From Triticum aestivum (Eukaryota; Streptophyta; Magnoliopsida; Poales; Poaceae), in assembly GCF_018294505.1 (NCBI RefSeq), contig NC_057809.1:137180979-137244978 (forward strand): a stretch of 64,000 nt of DNA, read 5' to 3'. The notes under the pieces are model-generated. The model saw nothing but the letters and a program-made list of their open reading frames with translations, was not told where the DNA came from and did no database searches. The translations under genes were made by a program, and so were the position numbers. Shown here piece by piece: positions 45,000 to 55,850 of the stretch; position 1 is the first letter of the stretch, and the number at the start of each line of letters is the position of its first letter.

Positions 45000-47900
45000 T
45001 GGTAGAAGGGAAAACATAAATTGGACACAACATTACTTTTATAAGAGACCTGCGTTTTATACCCCACAGTAGGCATACTAACAAGTTCACACACAAATAC
45101 AACAGAAAAGGTAAACATTCATATCAAACTCAGGTTCACAGGACACGTTCATATTCATAGCCAACATTCACTATCAACAACTCAAAAGATTCATATATAC
45201 ACAAGCTCAGCATATCTATGCATCCAAATGATTGATAGATCACACGACAATATTCATACATAATTCACAAAAAGATTCAGATATACACATGTTCAGTATG
45301 TTTATGCATCCAAATGATTGAGATCACAGCCAATATGATCCATGGACGAACTTTAATTACCTTGGGTACAGACTGGTAAATGGTGTTCAATCGGAGGTAC
45401 TTCTTGCTAAAATTAGTTCTTGTACGAGTAAACTTTCGAGTACATAAGAGGCAGCACAGACAATCTGAACTTTGCTTGTAGGTTTATCCTCAAATAGTGG
45501 CCTCGTGCCGAGGGAGGTTTGAGCAACTTGGCCACTACTTTCATCCAACTAGTTTACTGGCTCATCTTGGTCCTGTATCTCGCCAAAATTCTACATTGCA
45601 GACGAGAAAGGAGGCGGTTGAGAAAATGAACCACCCAAATTTTTTGTGCAGTTCAACTGAAATGGAGCATCCTTGGCGTGCAGACTGATTAAGTGCCAGA
45701 TGAATATACGCGTCAACCAACTTGTCTGGAATCTTTAGACTCCATGCCATATAGTTCGCTACCATATGTGCCGATAACCAAAAGGCACAAGTTGGGACCA
45801 AAGACTGGACTGCGTTTTTCTGGGCTATGCACCAAGCAATATTTTTGGCGTTCACTCTCCTAATACTTGGAGTTTGACAATTGGTTGACGCCGGTTGATA
45901 CTCGAATGAATATAGGCACTTCTTGTCAACATCGATGCTTGTCTGAGTGAACTTTGGAGTACATAGCAGCAGCATAAGTACCTGTCCATCTGATCATTTT
46001 GTGCAGTTCTACTGAAATCACCCGATGTAATGATTTGCCTGCGAGTTCAGGCTCCAAATTACTCCTTTATGAAATCGGCAAACAGTAGCACAATACCAAA
46101 TTACCAATACATATGACAGGCACAATAATCAGGATAAAGACCAGTACCAACCTGTGTGAGGTAGCATATCAATTACTATTTCCTTTGACTGGAAGCCGAG
46201 ATAAGCCAAGCGACTGACAGCAAAGGAAGAAAGCAAGCGGAGATTAGCGACTGACGGGAAAGGACGGAAGCTGTCGAGGCAATGAAGCACCCAAAGTTTT
46301 TGTGCAGTTCCACCAAAATCGAGCATCCCTGTTGGCACATATATTGAGAGAGTGAGATTACTGTAATAGTGGGACTAGTTGATGAAACATACACTAACAA
46401 ATAGAAGCACCCTCATTATCTTAATGGGTAAAGTTAGCAACATAGTAGTCTTGCTTAAAGAGAGGTATTAGTTTATTTAATCAGTGCCAATTAGCTCAAC
46501 TCAACACTCAAAGCATTGCCATTTATCATAGGTTGCAAAACTTTAACGTGCAAAGATAAAGGAGTTTCTCATGACAGTAGCACGATACAAATAGAGATGA
46601 CAACAAACTAATATGGATGAAGGCCTTAGGCCCGTACCAACCTGAGAAAAAAAGCTTATTCATGTAGTCCCATAAGAGATGATAAAGCACTCACTGGAAT
46701 CACACAATAGTATATATTTTTGTGCACTTCAAATGTATGGTTGAAATCACTCTTGTTTACCAGTGCTGAGATTATATCGAAAGATTATCAAGAACTTCCA
46801 GCAGAGTTAAAGCACTGGCTGGGATACAGTTCATTGTATTGTCTTGTGTAGTTCCACTAAAATGTATGATTGGCACAACATGATCCCTGTTTGCACAAGT
46901 AGGAACAAGGTGAAACCTTCATTAGCTTAGTGAGAAAGGATAGGAAGACATTAGCATATTACTCAAACAGTAGCATCAAATTCATGATGGACAATACGCA
47001 AAACATTGCCTCATTGAACCAATGGCAATAAATTGACATGCAAAACAATAGCACTATTATGTCATGACACTAATAATATTCCCTCCCTGCTCCACCACAT
47101 GATTCACCTCCATAGACAAACATACACACGTACATGATTCAGCATAGGGTCCTACTAAAGATTTGTTTAACTCCAACAGGAAAATTAGGCAGTAATAAAT
47201 TAGTGGTACTTAAGTACTCCTAATTAATTAAGTGAGACAGCAGAAGTGGAAGGGCTCCCTGGAGGATCGTCTCACATGTAAGTTAGTCGTTACGGGAGCC
47301 CTTGAATGGCCTCGACTGAGGCCTCTGACTTCAGCAAGATCCCCTTGGCACTGTTTATTCTTCTTCTTCCTCCTCTTCATGCTCTGTTTCTCTTTCTCCT
47401 CACCAGTTGGTGAAACCAAGTACATGATTGGCCTTCTAATTCAGAATTGGTTTTGTCAGTGAGGGAGTACAAGTGTACTAGTAAAAAACAACATTATTTT
47501 CTCATGGCAGTCGGAAAATAGAGATGAACACATGCATTAAATATCATTCTTACCTAAAGGAAGGTTATGGCGCAAATATGGATGATGAGGATTGGAACAC
47601 AGATCTCCCTTTGTGCAGTTCCACCAAAATGAACCAACTGTTCCATTCTGACATTCCAGTTAAACAACACAAAAGTCACTTCTTTTAAGAAGAGTTTTGT
47701 GCAGTGCACCAAAAGGTCACAACAGCAACCAGGTGAATTGGATATCCCTGTTTGCACAAAAAGGCACAGAGGAAACAGTCAGAGTCTCAAACAATTACAG
47801 GCAAAAACATTTGGCTAAACTTGTCATGGCTTATAACAGTGGCATGGCTTCATTTTTACCAGGGACATTAGATTAAGAACAGTGGGTGCACCAGCAGTCC

Positions 47901-48705
47901 AACACCATGTACGTAAACAGGGGCATAAAGTGGTGATTCATAGTTTGTTGCCCCGAGAAACAAACATCCAAGAAACATATCTGGGTTGGTCCCATTTTTG
48001 TTCACTCTAGCCACCTACTCCTATGTGTGGATAGCAAATCTAGTCCTGGTCATACCACTGTGTACAACGTTACCCCTATATTTCCCTTTTCGACCAAGAG
48101 ACCGGTTGGATGACCAGTCTGTACTACTTTCACCCCCTTTCCTTCCTGTTTGTACCAAGTCCGATGTACATACTAAATTCCCCCACCCCCACTTTATTTC
48201 TTGTTTGAACCAAGTACTACAAGATTCGACTCCATGAAGTAGCTTTACCTCTAACAATAGAAGAAAAAATATGTGACGTTGGACCATCCGATCGAGAGGG
48301 GCTGAGAGGTAGAAAATGATGCACATGCAGCGACGTAGCGAGCTGGGGAAGTAGAGCTAAGGCGGTTTCGAATGAAGATATACCTGAAGGTCGTCGGGAT
48401 GTGGATAGGTGGGCGGCGGGAGGCCGGATCCGCCCACAGGCAACGACGAAGGGATCGGAGGACCTCCCGCGCCGGCGCTCGGCCAGAGATAATGGTGCGG
48501 CCAGCAGTGGGTCTCCTCCCTCGCTGTCGACGACGGCCTAAACGCTGCCCCTCCTCCCCTTCACCGGCGGAGGGGGATACGTCCGGATCTGTAACCAGCG
48601 GTGAGGATAGAAAGCCAGTGTTTTTTGAAGGGAGAAAGACAGTGTTACTACCCCTATCTTGTTTAGATCTAGAGAGGATGAGAGTGTGTGAATAGAGCAA
48701 CCCTA
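45000..48705 (-). ncRNA. Candidate spliced transcript with repeated exon-like blocks
   Basis: Downstream (minus) of a TATA box at 48730-48739 there is a C/T-rich leader and a donor-like CTTCAG|GTATATC at 48384. Blocks then start after CAG acceptors: TGTGCAAACAG|GGAT at 47747 and 46886, TGCCAACAG|GGATG at 46328, and a weaker CCAAG|GATGC near 45668. Each holds ATTTTGGTGGAACTGCACAA or a variant. The 47747 block ends in a good donor CTTTAG|GTAAGAATG (47554); others abut CAGGTTGGTAC (46642, near 46157), which could be donor or acceptor. No long frame crosses the blocks, so it looks non-coding or a degraded gene. Splicing and the 3' end are inferred. Confidence 0.35.
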
Positions 48706-48729
48706 GCAAGCAAGCGCGGAGGCTCCGGC

Positions 48730-48739
48730 CTATATATAC
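48730..48739 (-). promoter_or_regulatory. TATA box of the minus transcription unit
   Basis: On minus, ACGTATATATAGGCCGG, followed about 30 bases on by the CT-rich start region TGCTCTATTCACACACTCTC. Sequence and spacing are good for a Pol II promoter; no upstream elements are assigned. Confidence 0.55.
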
Positions 48740-49033
48740 GTAGTGGGGTAGTTTTCCTTTTTCACTCCATCAAAACAATCGTTTAAAATTGTGTACTACT
48801 ACATGCCAGGTCGCGGTTTTTTTAGTTGTTGATTGTTTTTTGAGGTAGCTACCCGCTTGTTCCAAGTGGTGTTACGGTGTGCCAGGTCGCACTTTGTATC
48901 GTTCAAGTCTGGTACTACAAGTCCCTCCATTAAATGAACAACCACCCCCTCGTAAAAATTGTGAACAAGCCCACGGCTAAAATTAGCGGAAACGTGGGTT
49001 GCCCCAACATGCATTATTATTTATATTTTCTAC

Positions 49034-49260
49034 TCCCTCCGTTCCTAAATATAAGTCTTTTTTATTAGCCACACCTAAGACAAGAATTTTTTTATTAGCA
49101 GTGAACCCCACATGTCATAGACACAAAAATTGTGGCAAGATTCCCTTAGGCAAGCCAAAGTGTGTCTAACAATTTGAGCAACTCAGGTTAGGCAAGTGTG
49201 GCAAGTGTGGGAAAAATAATGTGGCAACATAAGACAAACATAGTCACAATCCAAACAGCC
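49034..49260. repeat. MITE pieces: Stowaway end and hAT-like segment
   Basis: TACTCCCTCCGTTCCTAAAT at 49034 is a Stowaway terminal repeat without its partner. It is followed by a segment with repeated TTAGGCAAG and GTGTGGCAAG ending ATCCAAACAGCCCC near 49261, typical of hAT-like MITE ends in wheat. Borders are approximate. Confidence 0.55.
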
Positions 49261-49386
49261 CCGTAATTTTTTGTGACATGCATGAAAATTTGGTTAGTTA
49301 AATTTATAGTCAAAATTTGGCAAGGTGCATCAAATCAACACATGCAAGTATCAAAAGGAAAGTCACGGCATGCATGCATGCGTTGT

Positions 49387-49510
49387 ACTCCCTCCGTTTC
49401 CAAATATAAGTCTTTTTAGAGATTGCAACAAGTGACTACATACGAAGCAGAATATGTCTACTCCTACATACGAAGTAGCCCATTTGAAATGTGTAAAAAG
49501 ACTTATATCG
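49387..49510. repeat. Stowaway MITE, right end eroded
   Basis: Left end TACTCCCTCCGTTTCCAAAT; inner arms AAATATAAGTCTTTTTA and TAAAAAGACTTATAT are complementary. The expected final GGAGGGAGTA is replaced by unrelated bases, so the element is broken. Confidence 0.75.
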
Positions 49511-49603
49511 AGTGCAGTTCTTTGATGTGTCGCGTCAACTCGTACAAGACCGAGAAATTTGATTACTACAACGCCCTCTCCCTCGCGGACTGAGCTCCGG
49601 TGC

Positions 49604-49692
49604 CTTAACTGCACCTGCCTTTTGCTGCATGACAGGAGGGCCAACCACCTGTTGGGCCCACCTGTCATAGACGCAAAGGCAGGAGCAGTAAG
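49604..49692. repeat. Short hairpin element, about 40-bp arms
   Basis: Arms CTTAACTGCACCTGCCTTTT... and its partner ending ...AAAGGCAGGAGCAGTAAG pair along about 40 bases with a 5-nt loop (CACCT) after GGGCCAAC/GTTGGGCCC. Shares end and core motifs with the hairpin at 54268-54364. Confidence 0.8.
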
Positions 49693-50170
49693 TAGAAGCT
49701 TTCGCTACACGCTATCCCTCCCGCACGAGGTGGACGGACATGCAGCAGTGGATTCGATACTGTAGAAGTAGGAGTAACATCATTGTTCGTCTTCTCGAAG
49801 AGGCGAAGAGCCAAGCGCAACCCGAACGTGGCAGTTGCGAACGCTCGCGTGGTGCGGTTCCTTGGAGTACTAGCCAGGCTCTTGCATGAGACAAAATTGC
49901 TATTGTTTAACAATTAAACTCCATTATCCATTGGTTGATACTCATTCTGCATAGGTCCACGCGCTTAGCACCGTTTCCTCCTGGGGTCACCAATGTTTAT
50001 TTGCTAATTAATAGCATTGCATGCAATGAACTAGCCATTGCAAGTCATTAAAAGCATGCACACCTCTCATCTCTTATTGGTTGATATGTCAAGAAACAAG
50101 AAACAAGGTAGAAGTTAATGCACCGCGCCTAAGTGTTTTGGGACTATTTGGTTTTCGTAAGATGACTTAC
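49693..50170. other. Spacer without a recognised gene
   Basis: Mixed-composition sequence; ORFs are short and without motifs. The segment 49960-50110 is AT-rich. Confidence 0.5.
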
Positions 50171-50310
50171 ACACCTAGACGGAGGGAGTAGTATAGCCCT
50201 GTAAACCGGAAAGGAGTATTTGCCTTTCTAGAGATTTCAACAAGTGACTAGACTACACCGTGTGCAGTACTCCCTCCCTTCCGGTTTATAGGGCTCAAAT
50301 CTCAAATCTC
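50171..50310. repeat. Stowaway-type remnant pair
   Basis: CTAGACGGAGGGAGTAGTAT near 50176 and ACTCCCTCCCTTCCGGTTTA near 50270 face each other around TGTAAACCGG/CCGGTTTATAGGG arms, a small rearranged MITE. Confidence 0.6.
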
Positions 50311-50901
50311 ATGAACCAAGGCATTTTGCGATTGGAGGAATGTATCTCGTACTTTACAAAACTACCCTAATTAAACTCATGCATTAATTACGTAGTTCTC
50401 TCGTTTTCCTCTCCGCCTTGGTCGCGGTGCACAATATTGAGCACTCCTATATGACTAGCCGCTCTATCTACATGCGGGACATTTCAAAGCATCCGGGCCC
50501 GCGTGCCATCCACCAAATCACAGCGAGGTGCTACAGTCGAGACTCACCTGTAACCCCGGTGTGGCCGTCATGACCCGTCATATCACAAAACCCACACCTT
50601 TACCAGCAGTGGTAAGGTGGCCTCCAAGTTGGACTGGACGAAGCAACCATCATTTCACTGGAACGCTCGTTCAAGCCCTTTCTTCCCTTTCTTGAAGAAA
50701 ACCTCACTCCAGGCTACTCACTTCTGCCATTTTTCTTCTGTACCGACGAAGGAAAGGTGGGCGAATCAGTTATGCTGCTATATTTTCATTCCAAGAATCT
50801 TCTTTTTGCGAAGCACCGACCGATTCTCACATCCTATTCTTTTCCCGTTTTCATTGCGATTGTGGTTTCCTTTCGATTGCTTTTTGTTTGTCAGTTCATT
50901 G

Positions 50902-51575
50902 ATGGATCCTGGAGCACTAGGCAAAGAGTTGCCGGCGGACAACCCACTGGAGACAGCGATCTCCAGGAAGCGAGCACCGACCAACGAGTTGACCATGTTG
51001 GCGGGCCAACCCATGGAGACGAAGAACTCCAAGAAACAAGCACTGGCCAAAGAGTTGAGGACGTTGGCGGACGAACTCCTCAAAGGAAGTTGGAAGAACA
51101 GCAAGGGCCCCACCGTGCCTACCCCAGGAACTCTGATTGCCACCTATGTGAGGCTCAAGACCGAGTTTGAGGAGATAGTCGCCGTTGAGAAGCAGTATTC
51201 CCCTGGCAAGGTGATGGCCCCCATCGAGGACGAGGAGATGGCCCCCGGAGGGATGAGATCCCCCGGTGAGCTGCACAAGGTAAAAAATAATGGCTTATTA
51301 CCATAGTTGTGGTTTTTGATTATTTGCAATGTGCTTGCTAATATGTTAGGGTTGTGCAGGTGCCGGTGGACGTCCTTGATGATTCCGATGTCGTGGCCCG
51401 TCCTGTTGGCATCGCCCCGGAGATCGATTCCGATGCCGCTGTCCATCCTGTGGACATCGCCCCAGAGATCGATTCCGATGTCGCGGTCAGTCCTGTGGAC
51501 ATCGCCCCAGAAATCGATTCCCATGCCGCTGTCCGTGCTGTGGTCATTGCCCGAGAGATCGATGACAAGAAATAG
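50902..51575 (+). CDS. Two-exon gene, repeat protein of unknown function
   Basis: Exon 1 is 50902-51279 (126 codons), intron 51280-51359 (80 nt, GCACAAG|GTAAAA ... GGTTGTGCAG|GTG), exon 2 is 51360-51575 (71 codons and TAG). The intron is phase 0 and its removal joins two open frames, giving 197 residues. Exon 1 begins MDPGALGKELPADN and contains about 2.5 copies of a 22-residue unit (KEL...P-ET...S-K-A..). Exon 2 holds about 4.5 copies of a 15-residue unit (VDIAPEIDSDAAVHP) encoded by a 45-bp minisatellite. No signal peptide, membrane segment or known domain is seen; the protein is charged and probably soluble. The ATG is the first in its frame; the frame is open for 95 codons upstream, but that part is T-rich and leader-like. 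No TATA box is clear. The gene is the best non-transposon coding model here, but the protein family is unknown to me. Confidence 0.6.
51405..51566 (+). repeat. 45-bp coding minisatellite
   Basis: Copies start at 51405, 51450 and 51495, with partial copies before (51378) and after (51540). Differences are mostly single bases; frame is kept because 45 is a multiple of three. Confidence 0.92.
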
Positions 51576-52212
51576 TTGGTCGCGCTAATCCTTCAGGGTA
51601 GTTTGCATTGCCCTGTGTTTAATTACCAGAACGATGCGTGTTATCAAACCATCTTAGGGCTAGTGCACTGTCTTGTGTGGGCGGATCTTGCTACTTTTGT
51701 TTGATAGTGAATCATGCGATGAATCATGCGAACCCTCTCCGAGTTATGGAAACAGATGTATCCTCACCAGCTTTTGATGTAATATATGGCATGCTTAGAT
51801 GTAAGTTTGAACTGTTTATCATATCAGCAGGGCTTGTTTGATGATTCTTGGTGTTAGTAGGCTAGCTACTGTGCGAGCTATAGTACTTGCAAAACACTCA
51901 CCGAAGAGAAACGTTGGGGCTGATGAGCTCGTGGTACGCTTATACTTATCCCTCGTCGATCGACCAATAGCCCTAGCTCCTAAAATTGTAGGCTTGGCGA
52001 TCGATCAGACAATAGTCGACATACATTCAGGCCTCATTTGGTTCATAGGGTAGGAAAATCGTAGCAAAAGTACAGAGAACGTGCAACACAAAATCATAGC
52101 AGTGCAGAGACGTACTCCCTCCGTTCCAAAATAGATGACCTAGGCGGGCTAGTTTGGCCTAGTGGGTTTCAGTGATATGACGTGGTACAGTGTCGTCCAG
52201 TCTTCGCGTGTG
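51576..52212. other. 3' flank of the two-exon gene with MITE scraps
   Basis: No coding frame with support. GGCCTCATTTGGTTCATAGG at 52031 is one end of a MITE of the type seen at 55690-55836, and ACTCCCTCCGTTCCAAAATA at 52111 is a Stowaway end; neither has a partner. Confidence 0.55.
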
Positions 52213-53368
52213 GTAGCAGTATTGCGGGTACAGTAAGTTTTCTTGAAGAAGCGGAATTCAACGAAGTCATGATGGTTCCTTCGTCCGAACAACTTACAGT
52301 GGGAAAGGTTGGGCCTGCGATACGACCGGGGTAGACCAGGATAATTTTGTGCATGGCAGGTGGACCAGGATGGTCGACGTCCCACATGTCGGCGAATGAA
52401 AGTATTCTTTCCGATATAGAGGACGAGCAACGAGTATTCATTGTTTATTTTTGATGAAAGCTATTGTCTCCACTGTTACGACGGAGGAGTGTGAAACACG
52501 GCAGCCCAGTGAACTTGGCATGTGCACCACTCCCTCCTTCCTCATGTAATGCCCAGGTTACAGCTTTTTCTCACTTTCTCTCTATCTATTTCCTCTCAAA
52601 TGTTTTTTACCTTTCTTTTTTAAGACACAATTGTTTTTATGCCTTTTTTAGAATTATTTTTTATACCTAGGAGCACGTGTAGAGACGGGCTCTTGCAGAG
52701 CCCACTCCTTGACTTTGTCAATGCCTCTCTCTCCTCCACATAAGGAGTACTACTTGCTATGCATGCATGCGGCGGGCAGCTGGCGTCTTGAGGGGCCAGG
52801 GCGGTGAGAGCGGGCTCCGGAAGCGGTCCGGACTCCAGCATGGCCCACCTCACATTATCACCATATATTTCTTGGAGTCCGTGCGCGGCGGGCGGGCGAT
52901 CTCTTCTCCCTCCCCCGTTTCTCTCTTCTCAGCCGACGCCCGCCGAGCGATTAGATTTCGGCTATCGACGGTTTATTCAATTACGGTCCCACATGTCAGT
53001 GAAATTGCAAGACAACGCGTGTCCCCTCTGGTGAGCGGCGTGCGAGCCGGACTGTCGGGGTTGCGACGCGTACGAGTCGTAAGTGTGCCGCCTTTTCCTT
53101 TAGAACTTGCGAAGCGTAACATTTTCGCGCGATCGATCGATAGAAATCCAGAACAAAATGACGAGGCCGGTGCTTTCCCGCTCGTTAGGCGGGCTAGTTC
53201 AAGTGATATGACGTGCTACAGTGCCGTCCACTTGCTCCATTTTTATGTAAGCAAGAGTTTACACTCTTACGCGGGAGGAGTGCGAAACACCGCGGATCTG
53301 ATTTTGATCGAGGGATAACTGTTCCCTGCCAAATAATGGAGGATTGTTAGCGATTATAGCATGATAGT

Positions 53369-54190
53369 TAGGGCATCTCCAGCGCTGGCCCACAAATTTA
53401 CACCGGCATCTGTCCGAGGACACTGATGGATGCCATCCGATGCTGCTCGCATACCTTTCGACAACTATATGAACTAAACGGACGAAATTCATGCAAACAA
53501 AGCAAATTTCAAATTAACCGGATGAAATTCATTACATTTCGAAAACTTTTCCTACAAACTGGACGAAATTCATTACATATTTCGCACAAACCGTACTAAA
53601 ACCTACTGTAAACCTAATCTAAACGATCGTCGGCGCCCGACCACCATGTCCGGCCATGAACCCGAGAAAGCCGGCCATTGCCTTTGCCTCCTCCTCATCC
53701 GCCTCGATAACCTTCCTCCTCCGGAGCACAAGGTTATGAAGATTTCCGCCTCCACGTCACCGTCAAGCGGCTAATCGGCCATAGATGTTTACCCCACCAA
53801 GCTTGGCGTCGACTGAGTGGAGTAGCGGTGGCCTTCCCGGGACCAGAGCGGCGGCGACCTACCGTGTACTACTCTTCCTCGCTGCCGGCTGCGCCCGCGC
53901 ACGCGCGCCGGCTTCGTGGTCGTGGCGGCGGAGGGCGGCCGGGGGGGTGGCGGCGATCTCCTTCGTTTGCTCCTGCGACAGTACGTCGAAGAGAGCTTTG
54001 GAGCGCGCCCGGAGCGGAGCCGCCGATGTCCCTCGTCTGCTCCTGCGACAGTACGTCCAAGAGAGCTTCGGAGCGCCAGGAGGCCATGGTTGAAGTGGTG
54101 CCGACAGAAGGAAGGGACCGGAGGAGAATAAGTGTGGGTCTTTGGCTATGGCTGGGAGCTGGGGCTCAAGTTAATATAGCGGGCGAATGG
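53369..54190 (-). mobile_element. Probable Harbinger-type remnant
   Basis: GGGCATCTCCAGCGCTGGCC at 53371 resembles PIF/Harbinger ends common in grasses, followed by ACGAAATTCAT repeats near 53480-53570. The GC-rich right part may be a remnant of its gene; a doubled segment CTCCTGCGACAGTACGTC (53970 and 54040) is visible. No right TIR is found. Confidence 0.4.
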
Positions 54191-54267
54191 CAATGAGCCG
54201 CGGCAGACGGATGGACAACTGGCGCCGGAGTAGGTTCGTCGGGCGTGAATGCGGACGCTGCTTCAGT

Positions 54268-54364
54268 GACTTAACTGCAGATGCGTTTGGGTTACTGACA
54301 TGTGGGCCCAACGGGCATCTGGCCCGCATGTCAGTGACACACCAATTGCACCTGCAGTTAAGTC
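54268..54364. repeat. Short hairpin element, about 42-bp arms
   Basis: GACTTAACTGCAG at the left and CTGCAGTTAAGTC at the right are perfect complements; inner parts GTTACTGACATGTGGGCC and GGCCCGCATGTCAGTGAC pair with one mismatch, leaving a 12-nt loop. It could be a tiny MITE or a foldback RNA source. Confidence 0.85.
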
Positions 54365-54430
54365 CGGTGAATGCGGCATTGACATTCTGGAGAGACGGTG
54401 ACCGTTTCAGGCGGGAAGCGCGCGCTAGCG

Positions 54431-55214
54431 ATGCAAGGGGTTTCGGTGTGCAGTGGCACTAAGATCGGTCGCTCACGATAGTACATACTCCGTACCATAC
54501 TACCATAGTACCCTCTCTAGCTTAGGCTGTTTTATAGATTGTCGTTGTGATGGACGATATACATGAGCAAGGCGGTCCGAGTATGACCGTTGGTGTTGAG
54601 CCAGGTGAATACATGCTCGGCGTTCGCGTAGGCCTCCATCAAACGTCTAAACAGTAATGTCAGGCACCGCCGGGGCGCGCAGGTGATGGGCTCGCCGTTT
54701 GCGTTGCGCCATGAGCAGGACTTTGATTTAGAGGGCGACGTGCATGCATTAGCATGCTTTGACAGCGTGAGCGTGAGTGTCTGACGCGAAGTATTTCATT
54801 TTCATTTGGCTGACGAGGGTGCGTTGCAGCGACGAGTCCGTGGTTTGATTCCCCACATACGCATAATTTTGGTTTTTACAGTATTTCTTTCTCCATTGAC
54901 AGGTAGGCCCGCGTAGATAGATAAAGAACACGAGCTGATGAGGCGCATGCGGACTGTTTGACTGGTCAACCAGACAAATACGGAGCTATACGCTGAGCCA
55001 GTGACCGTATAATCACCATATCTCGTATACAATGATCAAAGTGAGCTATCAAGACAAGTTCGATGACCGCCAATGCATTTTACTCGGTAATAAATGACCA
55101 GGATTGAAGGGGAATCCAAATTTGCTTCGTCTTCTGTCCTTGAGCTCTTGACAAACCAATGCACTATACGATTGTCCGGCCACTCCACCCCAGAGCTCTC
55201 ACCAAGCGTCGTTC
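54431..55214. other. Spacer between the duplicate copies
   Basis: No supported gene. A tRNA-like B box (GGTTTGATTCC at 54842) stands alone without an A box at the right distance. Confidence 0.45.
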
Positions 55215-55601
55215 ATGCCACCGCGCCGCACACTAACCGGTAAGGCAGCGATGGCATCCCGCCGCGCCGAGTTCCTCGCCGCCCACGACCGCACACAAAA
55301 TGGTAGGGAAGCGATGGCATCCCGCCGTGCCGAGTTCATCGCCGCTCGCGACCTCACAACTATGTGGGAGGAATTTGAAGATGCCAAGGCCGAATGGGCG
55401 GTAGAGCAAGAGGCGGCCAAAGCCGCACAGAGGGAGCGGAAAAGTCAGAAAGCACTCAAGAAAAGAGAGGCCCGCCGCCGCAAGAAAGAAAAGGACGCAC
55501 GCGCTGCTGCGGAGAGGTCGGCGGAGATCCAAGCACGGTGGGGTGTCGCCGACAAAGCCGGGAAGGAGAACGACGGCGTCTGGCCAGCATGTGAGAAGTA
55601 G
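55215..55601 (+). CDS. Small Lys/Arg/Ala-rich coiled-coil ORF, doubtful
   Basis: 128 codons from ATG (MPPRRTLTGKAAMASRR). The N-terminus has a duplicated 24-residue segment (MASRRAEF-AA-D). Residues 50-115 are a highly charged Ala/Glu/Lys/Arg stretch that would form a single helix or coiled coil. GC-rich and free of stops, it reads like a real protein end, perhaps a fragment of a transposon ORF1 coiled coil like the one at 35110-35330. No intron or promoter is evident. Confidence 0.35.
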   Translation: MPPRRTLTGKAAMASRRAEFLAAHDRTQNGREAMASRRAEFIAARDLTTMWEEFEDAKAEWAVEQEAAKAAQRERKSQKALKKREARRRKKEKDARAAAERSAEIQARWGVADKAGKENDGVWPACEK

Positions 55602-55689
55602 TAGTACTAGTAGTTAGTGTGTGTGTCTGTGTCTGAGTACGAGCATGTACCAATACTACTAGTTACTACTGTAGTTTTTAGAGCAAATT

Positions 55690-55836
55690 ACCAGTACATT
55701 AGCCTAGACTAAATGGAAAAATTCCTATCCTAAGCATCAAATGGCATCTCTTTCTCTATAGGAATTGAGATGCATGTCATCTCACTTCCTATGATTTTCA
55801 TATTCCTATCCTATGAACGAAAGGAGGCCTCTGTTG
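55690..55836. repeat. MITE with CCTATCCTATGAAC end
   Basis: The right end CCTATGAACGAAAGGAGGCC matches a common Triticeae MITE end; TTCCTATCCTA and TAGGAAT strings inside are partly complementary. The left end is eroded. Confidence 0.5.
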
Positions 55837-55850
55837 GAGTAACTACTGTA

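Larger units (their letters stand above)
52213..54430 (+). repeat. Degenerate tandem duplication, copy 1
   Basis: Five blocks match the stretch 55851-57925 in the same order and orientation: 52213-52316, 52352-52420, 52489-52512, 52850-53010 and 54367-54430. Block similarity is strong by eye; spacing differs through indels. Long frames inside (for example 52767-53318) cross block borders and are not supported as genes. Confidence 0.75.

Noticed and set aside
50617..50901. Upstream extension of the two-exon gene frame
   Set aside because: The frame opens with GTG, has no ATG before 50902, and its T-rich Phe/Ser-rich translation looks like a chance-open leader.
52767..53318. 183-codon plus frame
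   Set aside because: It crosses a block of the tandem duplication whose second copy does not keep the frame; no domain is seen.
54830..54860. tRNA-like B box GGTTTGATTCC
   Set aside because: No A box at the proper distance and no cloverleaf; probably chance or a SINE scrap.
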